Part shown: piece by piece, positions 12,801-20,784 of the stretch
Layout: every line of letters begins with the position of its first letter
Numbering within the stretch: position 1 is the first letter of the stretch
From: JBCBGF01 sp038526915
Lineage (GTDB): Bacteria; Pseudomonadota; Alphaproteobacteria; Rhodobacterales; Rhodobacteraceae
Reading direction: 5' to 3'
Assembly: GCA_038526915.1 (NCBI GenBank)
Contig: JBCBGF010000009.1
Coordinates: 62,001 to 126,000 of the forward strand
Length of the DNA: 64,000 nt
Made by a program: the position numbers and the translations under genes
Notes under the pieces: generated by a model
What the model saw: the letters and a program-made list of their open reading frames with translations, nothing else
Told to the model about the DNA's origin: nothing
Databases searched by the model: none

Positions 12801-15800
12801 CAACCCGCGCGGGCTGGTGCAAGTGGAAACCGCCAAGGGCGACCTGGATATCTCGGCCGACATCTCGGGCAAGACGCTGAAGCTGACGGCGACCGAAGGG
12901 AACCTGATCCTGGGTTACGTGCCCGGCATCCGCGAGGTGGGCTCGACCCCGGAAGACCAGTATCGCAGCTATTTCGACAGCGCGGAGAGCCGCTGGCAGG
13001 ATCATGTGCGTACGACCGGGCAAACGGTGGCGTTTGCAACCAATAGCGGCGCCAACTCGGCGTTCCTGCCGCGGTTCAACGTCAAGCGTTCTTCGGGCGG
13101 TCTGACGGCCGGGCGGAACATCTTCATCAGCGCTGATACCATCAACATCAACGGCGCGATCTCGGCTGGCCAAAGCCGTTATGACGTGAACATCGGCGCA
13201 GGCATCGATGCGGAAATCGCCGGGCTTGGCGCCGGTTCCGGCCGCCTTGCGCTCTACAATCCGGCTGGTGCTGTGGCGGGCAACTATCAGTCGACCAACA
13301 TCTCAGGCGATGTGGCGGTATTCTACAATTATGCCACTGGCCAGCTTGAGCTGGATACGATTGCCGTCGAAGGCGGCATGGTTGAGATTTATGGCGACAT
13401 CATCTCCACCGGCTATGGCTCGATCCAGGCGCTCGACGGGTTTGGCCAGATCGACATCCAGTCGGCCGCGTCAACGCCGCTTGTGATCAACCGCCTAGAC
13501 CTCGGATCGGGCGGCGGCATCCAGGGTCTGGTGCGCATAACCGACACGTCGAAAACTGGTGGCGACGGCAATGCGCTGGTGACGGAATTCCGCCGGTCGG
13601 GCAATAACTTCGAGGTCTGGAACAGCACCACCTCGACCACCGTTGTCGATCCCGATACCGGGCTGTCGATCACGACCCCGTCCTATCGCGTGTCGTCCAC
13701 TGCAGGGCGCAGCGGGACGTATACGCCCACGCAAGACCGCGACTACATCGTGCTGTCGGCCACCGAGACCGTGGAGCAATGGTATGAGAAGCAAGAGCAA
13801 AAGGTCATCATCGGGATCAAGAAGACCAAGAAGCGGGACACGTTCCGCGATGTGAGCGTGAGCACGGAGACTGTCGACCTGGGCACCGCCCCGTTCGTTG
13901 GCGCGAGCATCGGCAACTATGACTATTACTTCAAGGCCGAGCGGATCTACGAAAACACCATCACGACCAAGGACAAGTACAAGACGCATGACAGCGTGAA
14001 GTGGTACAAGCTGGGCTCGGGCTGGCGTCATTGGCGGACCGACAAAGAAACGACGACCCGCAACCTCTATGAACACCGCCTGCGGGCCGACTATGGTATC
14101 AGCGTCAACTTCGCCGGTGGCGATACCGGTGGCCTGACGGTCAACGCCACGGGCGACGTGATCTTTGCCGATACGGTGGCCGCATCCTTTGGCACCACCA
14201 ACATTTCGAGCGCATCGGGCGATCTTTTCACCGCTGGTAAGCAGGTGGAACTGGCCGTGGGTGACCTCAACCTGTCCGCTGTGAACGGCTCGATCACCGG
14301 CCTCGACGGCGCGTTCCGCATCGATCAGGCCGCGGGCGCGCGCCTGACGGCAACCGCACGCGACACGATCAACCTGCGCGAAATGCAGGGCGATATGAAC
14401 GCGCTGAGCATCACCGCCACGGGCCGGTCGAACACTGGCGCCTCCACCGGCAATGTCACGCTCTATGCCCAGGGCACGATCAACCAGGTGTCGGGCGGCA
14501 CCGGAATCTCGGGCATGAACATCGATGTGACGGCAGAAGACGGCGGCCTTGGATCGTCGTCCCAGAATTTCATCGTGAACACCGATGGCGGCACCCTGAC
14601 GGCGCGGGCGCGTGGGGACATCTTCATCGAAGAAGCCTCGGGCGATCTCGGCATTAATACCGTGGTATCCGACTTCGGGTCGGTCACGCTGACGGCCCCG
14701 GGCCGGATCGTTGACCGCAACGATGTCGAGACGACAGACGTTCGCAAACAGTCCGAGCTGGAAGCCCTGTGGTTCGACGAGCTGCAGCTTGTGGACACCA
14801 CCACGCGCGAAGCCGAACAGATCGAAGCGCTCGAAGCCGAGCGGACCCACGCCTATCGCCTCTACTGGACCGAGCGGAACGCGGCGGGTGGGGCTGCCCA
14901 GACCTTCGCGCTGGACGCGACGGTTGAGGCGAGCCTGCGCGCGGCGGGTTGGACCGACGATATGGTCAACGCTTACGTGGCCGAACGTCAGGCGCTTTAC
15001 ACCGCTTGGAACGCAGAAGGCGCGTTCGATCCGAACTACAGCTACTCGGCCACGGCTGCGGAACAGACCGCGATCCTTGACGGGATTGGCTGGACGGCGG
15101 ATCAACTGACCCGCTCTGTCCGCGCGGGCCTTGTGCGCCAGACCGGCGACACGGTGATCCGCGTCGAAGATCCCAACATCAGCGCCTATGGCAACATCAC
15201 GCTGAACGCAGGCACGGGCATTGGTGAGTTGCTGGACACCTATGTGATTGCTGCCGGTTCGACCCTGAGCAATGCCGATCTGGCCAAACTGGCCGCGGCT
15301 GAGAAGGACGACATCACCGTCACCGCAACAGGCGACGTGGAAGTGCGCCAGCTCGAAGACCTCGACTTCGCCTTCACCGATACGACGGGCGGCGTGGCCA
15401 CTGGCCGGCTGACCATGATCGCCGGGGCCAATGAGATCTATTCGGGCGCCGAGACTGCGGCCACCATCGACACGATTTCGGGCACAGGCGACGTGCAACT
15501 GCGCATCGACGGTGAGATGCGCGATGCGCTGACCGGCGACTGGGCGATCCGCGGGGCGGCGATCGTGCTGGAGGCCGGGGATTCCGCCTCCATCGGAACC
15601 GAGGCTGATCCGCTGCGCCTGGATATCCTGGCCGGTGGCGGCATCACCGCCCGCGCCGGGGGTGAGGTGAACCTGGCTGCGCGCGGCGCGATGCCGATCG
15701 ACCAGATCTTTGCGGGCACAACCGCGCGTCTGACGGCCAATGGCGCTGTCACCGACAATGTCGGCAGCGGGCTGGCGCGGATCGTGGCGGATGACATCGT

Positions 15801-18800
15801 GGTGTCGGGCACGTCCATCGGCACGGGGGCCACGCCGCTGATCGTCACGCAAAACGCGAGCGACGGCAGCGTTCGTTTGATCAGCACCGCCGGGGATCAG
15901 TTCGTTGAGACCACGGGCGACGCGACAGTTGTCGACACCACGTCAAGCGCAGGCGGCAGCCTGACCGTGAACGGAAACCTCGCGCTGGGCGGGACCGGCA
16001 TCGGCTTTGGCGCTGGCGCGACCTATACGCTGTCCGTCGCGGGTGATCTGGACGCGTCCGCAGTGACGGGCACGGCCTTTGCCGGCGGCACGCTGGATGT
16101 GACCCTGCCGGGCGGCTTCGGGGCAACCGCAACGCCGGTTGTGACGGCGCTTGGCGCGCTTGACCTCACCATTACGGATGCGGGTGCCACGCCGGTCAAC
16201 GTGACCAACACGGGTGATCTGGTGCTTGATATCCAACGCTCGGCCGATGCCGGTTCGGATGTTGCGGTGTCCACCACGGGTACCCTATCGGCACGGGTGA
16301 ACGGCACGGCCGATATCGCCCTGACAGCAGGTGAGATCACTGAGGCGACCCTGGTCGGGGATCGCGTGACCCTTTTGGGCACCAACGGGATCGGCACGAC
16401 AAGCGCGGTGGCGTTGACTGCGAACACGCTTGTCGCGACGTCGTCGGCTGGCGCCGTTGATGTGGCACTGACCGGCAACATCGTGCTGGAGACGATTTCT
16501 GCGGCAGGTGACGTGACGGTGGTTGGCAACACCAGCGACATCGATCTGACCTCGGGTCTCACAAGCGGTGGATCGGTCCTGCTCGACGTTCGGTCGCTTG
16601 ATGTTGCGTCCGACGTGACAATCGCGGGCGGTGCCGTTGCCGTGCGCACGGCGCAGCACATGACACTGACCAATGCGCAGATTGGTACGTCTGGCGGTGA
16701 TGTCGACGTTGATGCCGGCACCGCACTGACACTGACCAATGCGTCGGTTCTGGCGGGGACGGGCGCTGTGACGCTTGATGCCGGGACGCAGCTCGATGTG
16801 ACGGACAGTACCGTGTCTGCCGGGACAGTGGCGCTTGGATCGGGTGGTGCCATGGCACTCGCTGGTAGCGGCATTGACGGCACGAACGGCGTGACGCTGA
16901 CGTCCTTGGCTGGCCTGACCGGCGGCACCACGGACATCACGTCGAGCGCTGGTGCGGTGGCGCTTTCGGCGGCCGCGGCGCTGGATTGGTCGGCTGGTGA
17001 TCTGACGGCACTTGGTGCAATCGGTGTTGGAGCCGGCGGCGATGCGACCTTTGCCGATGTCGATATGGCGTCTACGGATGCTGTGTCGGTGACTGCTGGT
17101 GGCGTTCTCGATTGGACGTTAGGCACTCTGCAGGGAACCGATCTCGCTCTGTCTGCGACCCAAGGGATGATCGTGTCGCAGCTGACCATTGATGGTGACA
17201 GCTTCGACGCGACGGCGGGCACGACGCTGGGCGCGAGCCAAGTGGCGGTGACGACCACCGGCGCCGCCGCGCTGACCTCGGGTGGCAACATGGCGCTTGC
17301 CAACCTGACGGTGAATGCCGCGAGCCTGTCTGTGACCTCTGGCGCGGATATGGCCTGGACGACCGGCTCTGCGACCATCGACGGTGACGTGACGTTCGAT
17401 GTCTCGGCGGCTCTGACCCTGGGCAGCGTGGCGGTCCGGTCGGCAGCCGGGATTATCGACCTGACGGCAGGATCGCTCGACGCGACTGCGACGTCCTTCA
17501 CGACGGCGGGCGGTGATGCGACGCTTGCGACAACCGGCGCGATGATGCTCGACACGGTGAGCGTGGCGACGGCTGGTGGTGCGGCGCGGCTTGCGTCTGG
17601 TGGTGGTCTGGGTGCCGTGGCGTCGTCGGTGACCACTGCAGGTGGCGATCTTGATATCGCGGTGACGGGTCTGACCTCATGGGCCGGTGGTGGCCTCAAT
17701 GCGGGCACTGGAGCTCTGACGGTTGATGCCAATGGCGATGCCAGCCTGGCGGCCACGTCGCTCAGCACGGATGGGTCCGACCTGACCGTCGATGCCACTG
17801 GCGCTTTGACCATGGCCAATGTGTCCGCCGTCACCGCTGGCGGGGCCCTGGCACTGACGATGGGGTCCGGCACCCTGACCGATGTGAGCGGCAGCACCGC
17901 GGGCGGAGAGATCCGCGTAACATCGGCGGGCGATCTGAATGCGACGCGTCTGGCGCTGACTTCTGCGGGCGGCGTCATGGGCGTGACCGTGGGCGGGACG
18001 CTGACAGGCGACACTGTCGATCTGGACGCTGGTGCCGCCGCTCTCACTCTGGCGCTTGGCAACGGGGTGATGACCAACACGACGTTGGCAACCGATGGCA
18101 CCGATATGGCCGTGACAGCTGCGGGCGATCTGTCCGTGGGCGCGACCTCGGCGATGACGACCGCTGGTGGGGCGCTGCAGATTGGTGCGGGCAATGCCCT
18201 GACCCTTGCCGATCTGTCGCTCGCCACGGCTGGTGGCGCGCTGTCGATGACAAGTGGGGGAGACTTCGCGCTCACCCGGGCCACAGCAACAACCCATGGT
18301 GGCGCCGTGGCGATTGCGACCGGAAATGCACGTGTCACAGATGCGAGCATCGATAGCGGGACAGGCGAGATTGCGCTGGCGGCTGCGGGCACGCTGGATG
18401 CAACCGATCTGGACTTGCAGTCGAACGCGGCGACCATCGCCCTGTCGGCAACCGGCGCAACCCAACTCACGCGCGTTGACGTGGCGAGTGCGGGGGGCGA
18501 TGTCTCGCTTGGCTTCGGTGCGACGACGGTTGATACCCTCGCCGTGGCGGCCGGGATCGGCGCTGTGGACCTGGATGTACTCGGCACGCTGAACGGCACC
18601 GATCTCGACCTGGAGTCGAACGGCGCGGATATCACGGTTACCGCTTCGGGGGCCACCGACCTCACGCATGTCGCGATTGCCACGCATGGCGGCGCGGCCG
18701 ATCTTGGCTTCGGTGCTGCTGTGTCGCTGGCCGATGGTACGATCCAGACCTCCGGCGGTGCGGCGGATCTGACCGCGACCGGCGACATCAGCCTTGTGCG

Positions 18801-20784
18801 CATGGCTGTTGAGACGGGCGTCGGTGCGCTGTCTGTCTCGGGCGGGGCCGATGGCACCCTGACGGATACCCGGCTGGCCACAACCACGGGCGACCTGACG
18901 CTTCAGTTGGCCGGCGGGCTTGACACCCATGGAAGCCAGCTTGTCACTGGCGCGGGCCTCATCGACATCGCCGTGACGGGTGCCGCAGATATCGCGGGCA
19001 GCACAGTTGCGACCGCTGGCGGTGCAATCACCGCAGGCTTCGGGCGTCTCACGATGGCCAATGGCGCGATCACATCGTCCGGCGGCGATCTCGATCTGAC
19101 CAGCGGCCAGGACATGGCGCTGCATAGCGTGAGCGTTGCAACCGCTGGCGGCGTGTTTACGGGCCAAGTCGGGCGCGACCTGACGATGGGTGCGACGAGT
19201 GAGATCGCCACGCAAACCGGCACTTTGACGCTGAACGTCGATGGCGATGCGCAGTTGTCGCGACTTGTCACGCTGAACGCCACCGACACGGCGCTTGCGG
19301 TCACGGTCGACGGCACCGTCACAGTGGCAAATGCCAACGCCACTGTGCTGACCGCCAATGCGGCGGGTGCGTTGACAACGCTGACCTTCGGAGCGTCGGG
19401 CGAAGTGGGGCCGACAGGTCTCAAGGTGTCGCTCGACCGTCTGGACGCCGAGGTTGCGAACGGCGACGTGCACCTGGCTGAAGCGGATGCGTTGATTGTG
19501 GAGCGTCTGATCGCCCGCGACGGGTCTGTCGACCTGCTGGCTGGCGGCGATCTGCGCCTGACCGAAGTGCGTGCAGACGGCGCAGGCGCCACGGCAACGC
19601 TTGCCAGCAAAGGCAACCTTTTGAGCGATGGCGCGACGATTGCCGGCGACAACGTCCAGCTCTTCGCCTTCGGTGGCCGCATCGGGGCGGACACGGCCAC
19701 GCATTTCACCGCCGACACCGACGCCAACGCGCGGATCCGCCTCTTTGCCCAAGGCGATGTCGCCTATGCCGAGACTGACGGTGACCTTATCCTCGACTAT
19801 GCCATGTCGCAGACGGGCAACCTGGATCTGGTAAGCTCTGGCCGGGTCGAGGCGGGTGTGCTCGGGACGCCGAACGATCTGACCATCGTCGCGAACGGCG
19901 ATATCAGCGTGCAGCGGATCGGTGGTGCGGCTGTGGACCTCGCCGATGAGGTTGCACTGTCGCTGATCGAACCGGCGCTTTATGGGACGCGGGTTGCCGA
20001 AGCGCCCCGCACGGTCACGCTTGAGGCACTGCCGGATGGTTCGGAGCTCTATCTCGGCTATGGCCGGATCGCTGAGCGCGTGACGCTGCGGGCCGATACG
20101 ATCGACGCGCAGATCTATGACACAACGCCGGATGGTGGGATCACCGCCGTCCTGACCGACGGCAGCGGCGGCGTGGTTGAGACGGTTGATGTCGACTTCA
20201 TGGGCGACGGTCCTGCCGTTCCCACGACCAATCCGTGGGCCGATCCGCGCCCGGCAATTGCCGATCGCGGTTATGACAACGGCTTCACCACCGGGTTCGT
20301 CACTCTGGAGGAGGCGCGTCTTGGTTACGGTGAAGTGACCCATGCCGGACCGGCGATCATCGGCGAAACCGTGCAGATTGCCGGCGACGTCTGGGTCCGT
20401 CAGCGCAGCTTTGACGTGCTGAACACCGCAAGCTTTGCGGCGCTCGATACCGAGGCTGATGCCCAGATCCTGGCGGCCCTGAACGGTGGCGAGATGAGCT
20501 TCATCGTGCTCGACGAGTTCGCGCTGCAAATCCAGAGTGCCCTTGTGGTGAACAGAAAGCTTGGCGGTGTGTCGCTGAATGGCGGTCAGGGCTTTGGCCT
20601 TGCCGTGGCAGTGGAGACCGGGATCCTGTCGGGCGATGTCTTCAATACACAGGGCGGGACCACCAGCGAGGACGAGGACGAGTGGCTGGTGGAGCAGGAG
20701 ATCGAGGAAACGGACGGCGCGCCATCCGATGTCGTCCGGCTGCCACTGATCTTGGCGCAGGCGGATGGGGGGCTTCTGCGCTAG
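892..20784 (+). CDS. Giant two-partner-secretion filamentous adhesin, leukotoxin LktA type
   Basis: One open frame of 6,630 residues, about 650 kDa. Residues 1-39 form an extended signal peptide ending APAYA/DI. Residues about 40-240 are the TPS (haemagglutination activity) domain, with the landmarks GENVHMV, LVNLV and FFVNSDGFIVGATGAINAGN near residues 100-170. The rest is Gly/Ala/Asp/Thr-rich beta-helix: loose repeats of 50-60 residues (DIxALSGG...GGAISVN...A) in the first half, and short repeats built around TAGG between about residues 5240 and 6150. Charged inserts interrupt the helix at about 519-560, 1293-1343, 3786-3842, 4270-4400 and 4617-4759. The C-terminus is acidic (EDEDEWLVEQEIEE). 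I saw no cysteine after the signal peptide, as is usual for TpsA proteins. Expected role: surface or secreted adhesion, or toxin-like contact. The ATG at 892 follows AGGG and begins the signal peptide. Confidence 0.9.
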   Translation: MVSGRLKRQLTCLTPNIQQAVGWPTVFAVAILQVAPAYADIVAATDAGGAQITATTITPGVTSSFTQNGVGVVETGTQVTTGTIRNNVGFNAFSEFNVDAGENVHMVQPTGTDALVNLVTAGGASQINGQVSFLKDNTTAGSRVFFVNSDGFIVGATGAINAGNLTLSTPTAGQMAGLIAEADGSDAGTANYAALYNGTEDLNASANIEIYGQINAERLELRAGGRMILNGQLTVEAPVNGGTIAPAVSTDGIEQATGVSVENGVIRLFSGGDTTVGSTARVTAKRQSGAGGLVHGAAGGAMTVAGGAIIDVAGTGSGDAGAVILYGANSAALAAGTVIDASAVAGAGGFAAIHSGGDATVAGEVATGSGTGSVGAAHIKASNVTLTDTLTTGGGDLAVVASNRIIVSGSVNTRQVAVGGDVAADNSTAASGDLLLFAPRIDVTTGASLRADANNGQDGGLVGLIARDKTTGVLWTFEGDDRRAEINVTGATLDGGAVLINAYAEATNVFGDDDAALTEFSSDFESNQKDFEDYLDSIADTWDSLLDRSADLANDLLIPLQSYDVSAEAEITITNATITGDGNWKGAAITPTAGFLGNMSDDGVLQQGGQVQSQYDLFTGAPIEVTGTVLPSDWDPTLDAVYIHSHATTEVEISPLTIILAAGIAITDTESRVKITGSDITSTAGDVTTISSASEAQSVKISSWPVAGIAAGFVLSLRDLDNQLIIDGGSINAAGDINADALTGVNVALSNIADSYSEGRLSIATTINIADALTEAVIGGDLDAGGAITVNAETVVFDKTTVTNANMGLEPLLGTAVWNHTLGPLLEKFKNVTQSKTQDDDKATEEDKKPGSAVAAAIDVQIDDTNTYASIGGSWHDGSSMVALGATDVAATGSVDVNAAMRFAGVPEGGQGLTRDVQAAMGSLDKITKAQATLLGLTEDELTGTYGKAKFINLSMGWFEGETVAEIGDNVTLSAVDLDVNALTSYPSITPAEGIRDGWNSFMDDVADIDIPNRVLDGSETTEEIEAPDLLTYLDPYTYVTTEVKAKAIAPVAKGVKSEQEQAIAVSLQFFSTQNDTVAAVRSGADLTLSGDLAIKAVAEGLFVHVANLAPKNPIGSAKTEGSVGGTITINRTASDVEAVIEDDVVINAGDDVTVEALNDIVAITQTFMAASAKGSSINAALTGQIIEARTSARVSDTAQITADEVTIEARDQSILWSIAGGVSKSGEEGVGASGAVNFITRDIDAGIGRSGAPLSSTAGTTTIDARTLTIDAVNDALDVSAAIAGSKVHGKIEEEDTDDTDNEEFLMTPNKMLSFEEYFAISQQKDFDTEPDETGETKKTGWSAAGSASLNLILLNEVDAELETQGTIDLTGDLNVTATSNELAVTVAGSAATAKNEDPDQKTNALAGALALTVGMRDVRATISAADIDAAGVTLEADDVSMTVGVAAGGAKSSNADKTIAGSVVFNWLTGETTSLAEDTVIDATGDVEILASDESVTAAGGGALSMNASKTEGYGVGVGVASNVVDRKTRAELSGASDITAANLRVSALTTAELYGIGFSYAAGRTGGAGSVANNTWIGGATALIDGTAGTNILIDAGSVTVDATESAAVWNLAGAVTRGGNSALGGALSANTIVGNTKAQADNVTITGIAGVAAGAVTIEADATSDIGVLAVAGAKASDADGVGFAIAVNTVTADTDAGLTNALIANGTTADVQATSDRSIVALGGGVAQAGKNGAGFALTTNTITSNGTTASVDGSDLTLSGNLTVGAENDSDIWTLAAGISVSKDLTIGGGVSVNVLTGNTLVSVDDATIDADRVILTADDATDIDALSGGAAKSGSGTGAGGAISANVIVHDAAVEIANSDITTGTGSGDGLTATATNTGSIEALAAGLSYASGTSFAGAIAVGDIGNSARVEMAGGSFDGGDLTLDASKTATIDILSGSAAISTGGTAVGGGITVALIHGETTADLLTPGATTGGALSVTATNDQDIDAIAVAGSYGGGSTAVAGSLVYTQIGTPPTDGPSVEPLNAQSGDEDPAELAQDEGETARDDAFASVSSISGSTINATLDQGDVTGARVELGSAAPDFDSVTIAADETSATSSLSGVLSGGSSSGFGASIAVNLIFGEAEAELILPDTADLAIDGDLNVTATQDGTIETLAAAGSFGGSKGGAGSVVVNVMNREALARIASASGTAALSTTGGDVTVNATQTGTIDSLAGTVAGGGSSGFGGSVAVTVQSDDARVGIDGVSIAAQDAGGNGEIDVRAVSDLDVTTYAVAAGGAGSTAFGGSVAVTVADGTTEAIVSNAELSGGGITIDADATLDIAGIAGAISGAGSTAVGMGVVTNVTALDVDATVDNATLLAAGNLALTADADTTLSGLAVSGSAGGSVAIAGSAVANTSSNTVDATLQNGSAAIARDTAVMNASAATTVELKGGAEDDPGISLSFAGGGSLGIAASVVATLTENTAQATVTDGSMISGAGEGMALDHKGIAQRGTVVGAQAETFVDMVGATAGAGGTTGVAGVFAYTTADDTARVRIGEGTEATAGVVGGGIFIDQLIAVGAVPAGTPDADVNADQDVLVRSEVDTTISTIAVGAGVGGSIGGGAAGATTIVTSKAETLAEAATIGAARHAIVDADVDTTVDTIVAGGAGGYIGLAASGGVTVIEADALTRLAGTNVSATTGNLDVTATNRIDNSVFAGGVAGGFVGAAGAVGVTVAGGSAIVEVQTEDRAYDPVEDTVATSRLQAGDAATVRARTDIDSDGFAASGAGGTFGLALSANVTLVESTTQVAIDAAQTIISDDDITIEAREEVDLAGTAGGLGAGLVGIGASMDYARLSSLVDVTIGSDSVIDAGGAIDIDATSVRDIDSTVAVAGAGALAAAAAISVVEVGGTTDDSDRDSLTADVQTELSSANDGGSADGGASDLSVYAGADGIAGGANSARQSVVVDRQTGDAASVNIGDRVVLRSGEDLTIDVEGQAEAAQLAGALSISAIGVSSGTAVAEVSNDALITLGDDVQITSGGDLTLATRTGNGTDAAVDARAATIAGSALIGAGVGVAEASGDSQSQIVAGGDLTLSAVSGDITVAAERTDIIQAETFNFTLAGSYGAGTAVAVATNEGDVIVDLEGGSAARMTAEAIDITANDDSAATAEGVGSTVGIIAGLNGVVVTAENTAGVVLTLGQVEMRASDIDIAATASSRSVAKATGVAAGAAGVGASVARASTDVTLTTTIASIDAEGEVISINTRYDAANGDNARSTASSSSGGLIAGNGADAEAELDYDLVTDVSGRIDATDSVTINASAADASAKSDATGHVGGLAAAGAVLSAARHKDTATVTTRVRSGSVTSDDVLTIAASNAPSLRADTESGSGGVVSGSSSRSDVDGDTQTLVDLGQGGALLISGSDVSISAGGDAMLGATLDNLSAAAVGYSGARSTTTFDTDVDTRVRGTVDIIGYDIAVGAANAISRPQDGFNITSGSGGLLDVAAVQSKVTVSADTDVTFDSGVTVTGIGDTSAPGDVTFAVATDIDLTDRVKLDAGGAIAVPVGESTVKVTSNDADLTLGDIDIFTVGDLTLLAGGDTYLKAEADSKSYGLAGAATANSEATYYGDHGITVGSGARLEALGNIAIKAGHTTAGIQDVTVLAESRVFNKTAIPIPTDPKADALADTSSRVDIQSGAEILAVRDVALFAEEGGRDVVGYGRGKDLYREVAAAIANAVGSLVGADDVSLDIESGSSTDNGDNGITVNGSVRSGARNQQIIEFNEDYSIGNSADENRDGITWSIAYDQVLAQELQDRINELDSWINDPELSRNTDAVNAWNAERSLLAARMAGAGSTKVDIITVNPIVAVEGNIDLRADYVEGGAGGLLSAPGDAEIRVESVGTALLKIEGAEISATEGGRITMNDVRVRSASDIAAQSEGGGAASFAFIDGESSNEPTVVVKAFGVKGGFAQAGFGSISIVGDIANPRGLVQVETAKGDLDISADISGKTLKLTATEGNLILGYVPGIREVGSTPEDQYRSYFDSAESRWQDHVRTTGQTVAFATNSGANSAFLPRFNVKRSSGGLTAGRNIFISADTININGAISAGQSRYDVNIGAGIDAEIAGLGAGSGRLALYNPAGAVAGNYQSTNISGDVAVFYNYATGQLELDTIAVEGGMVEIYGDIISTGYGSIQALDGFGQIDIQSAASTPLVINRLDLGSGGGIQGLVRITDTSKTGGDGNALVTEFRRSGNNFEVWNSTTSTTVVDPDTGLSITTPSYRVSSTAGRSGTYTPTQDRDYIVLSATETVEQWYEKQEQKVIIGIKKTKKRDTFRDVSVSTETVDLGTAPFVGASIGNYDYYFKAERIYENTITTKDKYKTHDSVKWYKLGSGWRHWRTDKETTTRNLYEHRLRADYGISVNFAGGDTGGLTVNATGDVIFADTVAASFGTTNISSASGDLFTAGKQVELAVGDLNLSAVNGSITGLDGAFRIDQAAGARLTATARDTINLREMQGDMNALSITATGRSNTGASTGNVTLYAQGTINQVSGGTGISGMNIDVTAEDGGLGSSSQNFIVNTDGGTLTARARGDIFIEEASGDLGINTVVSDFGSVTLTAPGRIVDRNDVETTDVRKQSELEALWFDELQLVDTTTREAEQIEALEAERTHAYRLYWTERNAAGGAAQTFALDATVEASLRAAGWTDDMVNAYVAERQALYTAWNAEGAFDPNYSYSATAAEQTAILDGIGWTADQLTRSVRAGLVRQTGDTVIRVEDPNISAYGNITLNAGTGIGELLDTYVIAAGSTLSNADLAKLAAAEKDDITVTATGDVEVRQLEDLDFAFTDTTGGVATGRLTMIAGANEIYSGAETAATIDTISGTGDVQLRIDGEMRDALTGDWAIRGAAIVLEAGDSASIGTEADPLRLDILAGGGITARAGGEVNLAARGAMPIDQIFAGTTARLTANGAVTDNVGSGLARIVADDIVVSGTSIGTGATPLIVTQNASDGSVRLISTAGDQFVETTGDATVVDTTSSAGGSLTVNGNLALGGTGIGFGAGATYTLSVAGDLDASAVTGTAFAGGTLDVTLPGGFGATATPVVTALGALDLTITDAGATPVNVTNTGDLVLDIQRSADAGSDVAVSTTGTLSARVNGTADIALTAGEITEATLVGDRVTLLGTNGIGTTSAVALTANTLVATSSAGAVDVALTGNIVLETISAAGDVTVVGNTSDIDLTSGLTSGGSVLLDVRSLDVASDVTIAGGAVAVRTAQHMTLTNAQIGTSGGDVDVDAGTALTLTNASVLAGTGAVTLDAGTQLDVTDSTVSAGTVALGSGGAMALAGSGIDGTNGVTLTSLAGLTGGTTDITSSAGAVALSAAAALDWSAGDLTALGAIGVGAGGDATFADVDMASTDAVSVTAGGVLDWTLGTLQGTDLALSATQGMIVSQLTIDGDSFDATAGTTLGASQVAVTTTGAAALTSGGNMALANLTVNAASLSVTSGADMAWTTGSATIDGDVTFDVSAALTLGSVAVRSAAGIIDLTAGSLDATATSFTTAGGDATLATTGAMMLDTVSVATAGGAARLASGGGLGAVASSVTTAGGDLDIAVTGLTSWAGGGLNAGTGALTVDANGDASLAATSLSTDGSDLTVDATGALTMANVSAVTAGGALALTMGSGTLTDVSGSTAGGEIRVTSAGDLNATRLALTSAGGVMGVTVGGTLTGDTVDLDAGAAALTLALGNGVMTNTTLATDGTDMAVTAAGDLSVGATSAMTTAGGALQIGAGNALTLADLSLATAGGALSMTSGGDFALTRATATTHGGAVAIATGNARVTDASIDSGTGEIALAAAGTLDATDLDLQSNAATIALSATGATQLTRVDVASAGGDVSLGFGATTVDTLAVAAGIGAVDLDVLGTLNGTDLDLESNGADITVTASGATDLTHVAIATHGGAADLGFGAAVSLADGTIQTSGGAADLTATGDISLVRMAVETGVGALSVSGGADGTLTDTRLATTTGDLTLQLAGGLDTHGSQLVTGAGLIDIAVTGAADIAGSTVATAGGAITAGFGRLTMANGAITSSGGDLDLTSGQDMALHSVSVATAGGVFTGQVGRDLTMGATSEIATQTGTLTLNVDGDAQLSRLVTLNATDTALAVTVDGTVTVANANATVLTANAAGALTTLTFGASGEVGPTGLKVSLDRLDAEVANGDVHLAEADALIVERLIARDGSVDLLAGGDLRLTEVRADGAGATATLASKGNLLSDGATIAGDNVQLFAFGGRIGADTATHFTADTDANARIRLFAQGDVAYAETDGDLILDYAMSQTGNLDLVSSGRVEAGVLGTPNDLTIVANGDISVQRIGGAAVDLADEVALSLIEPALYGTRVAEAPRTVTLEALPDGSELYLGYGRIAERVTLRADTIDAQIYDTTPDGGITAVLTDGSGGVVETVDVDFMGDGPAVPTTNPWADPRPAIADRGYDNGFTTGFVTLEEARLGYGEVTHAGPAIIGETVQIAGDVWVRQRSFDVLNTASFAALDTEADAQILAALNGGEMSFIVLDEFALQIQSALVVNRKLGGVSLNGGQGFGLAVAVETGILSGDVFNTQGGTTSEDEDEWLVEQEIEETDGAPSDVVRLPLILAQADGGLLR

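Noticed and set aside
10573..13173. 866-codon minus-strand open frame inside the adhesin gene
   Set aside because: Arg/His-rich nonsense composition typical of the antisense of a Gly/Ala/Asp-rich gene; no ribosome site or motif.
13495..15852. 785-codon minus-strand open frame inside the adhesin gene
   Set aside because: Same codon-mirror effect; contains no domain.
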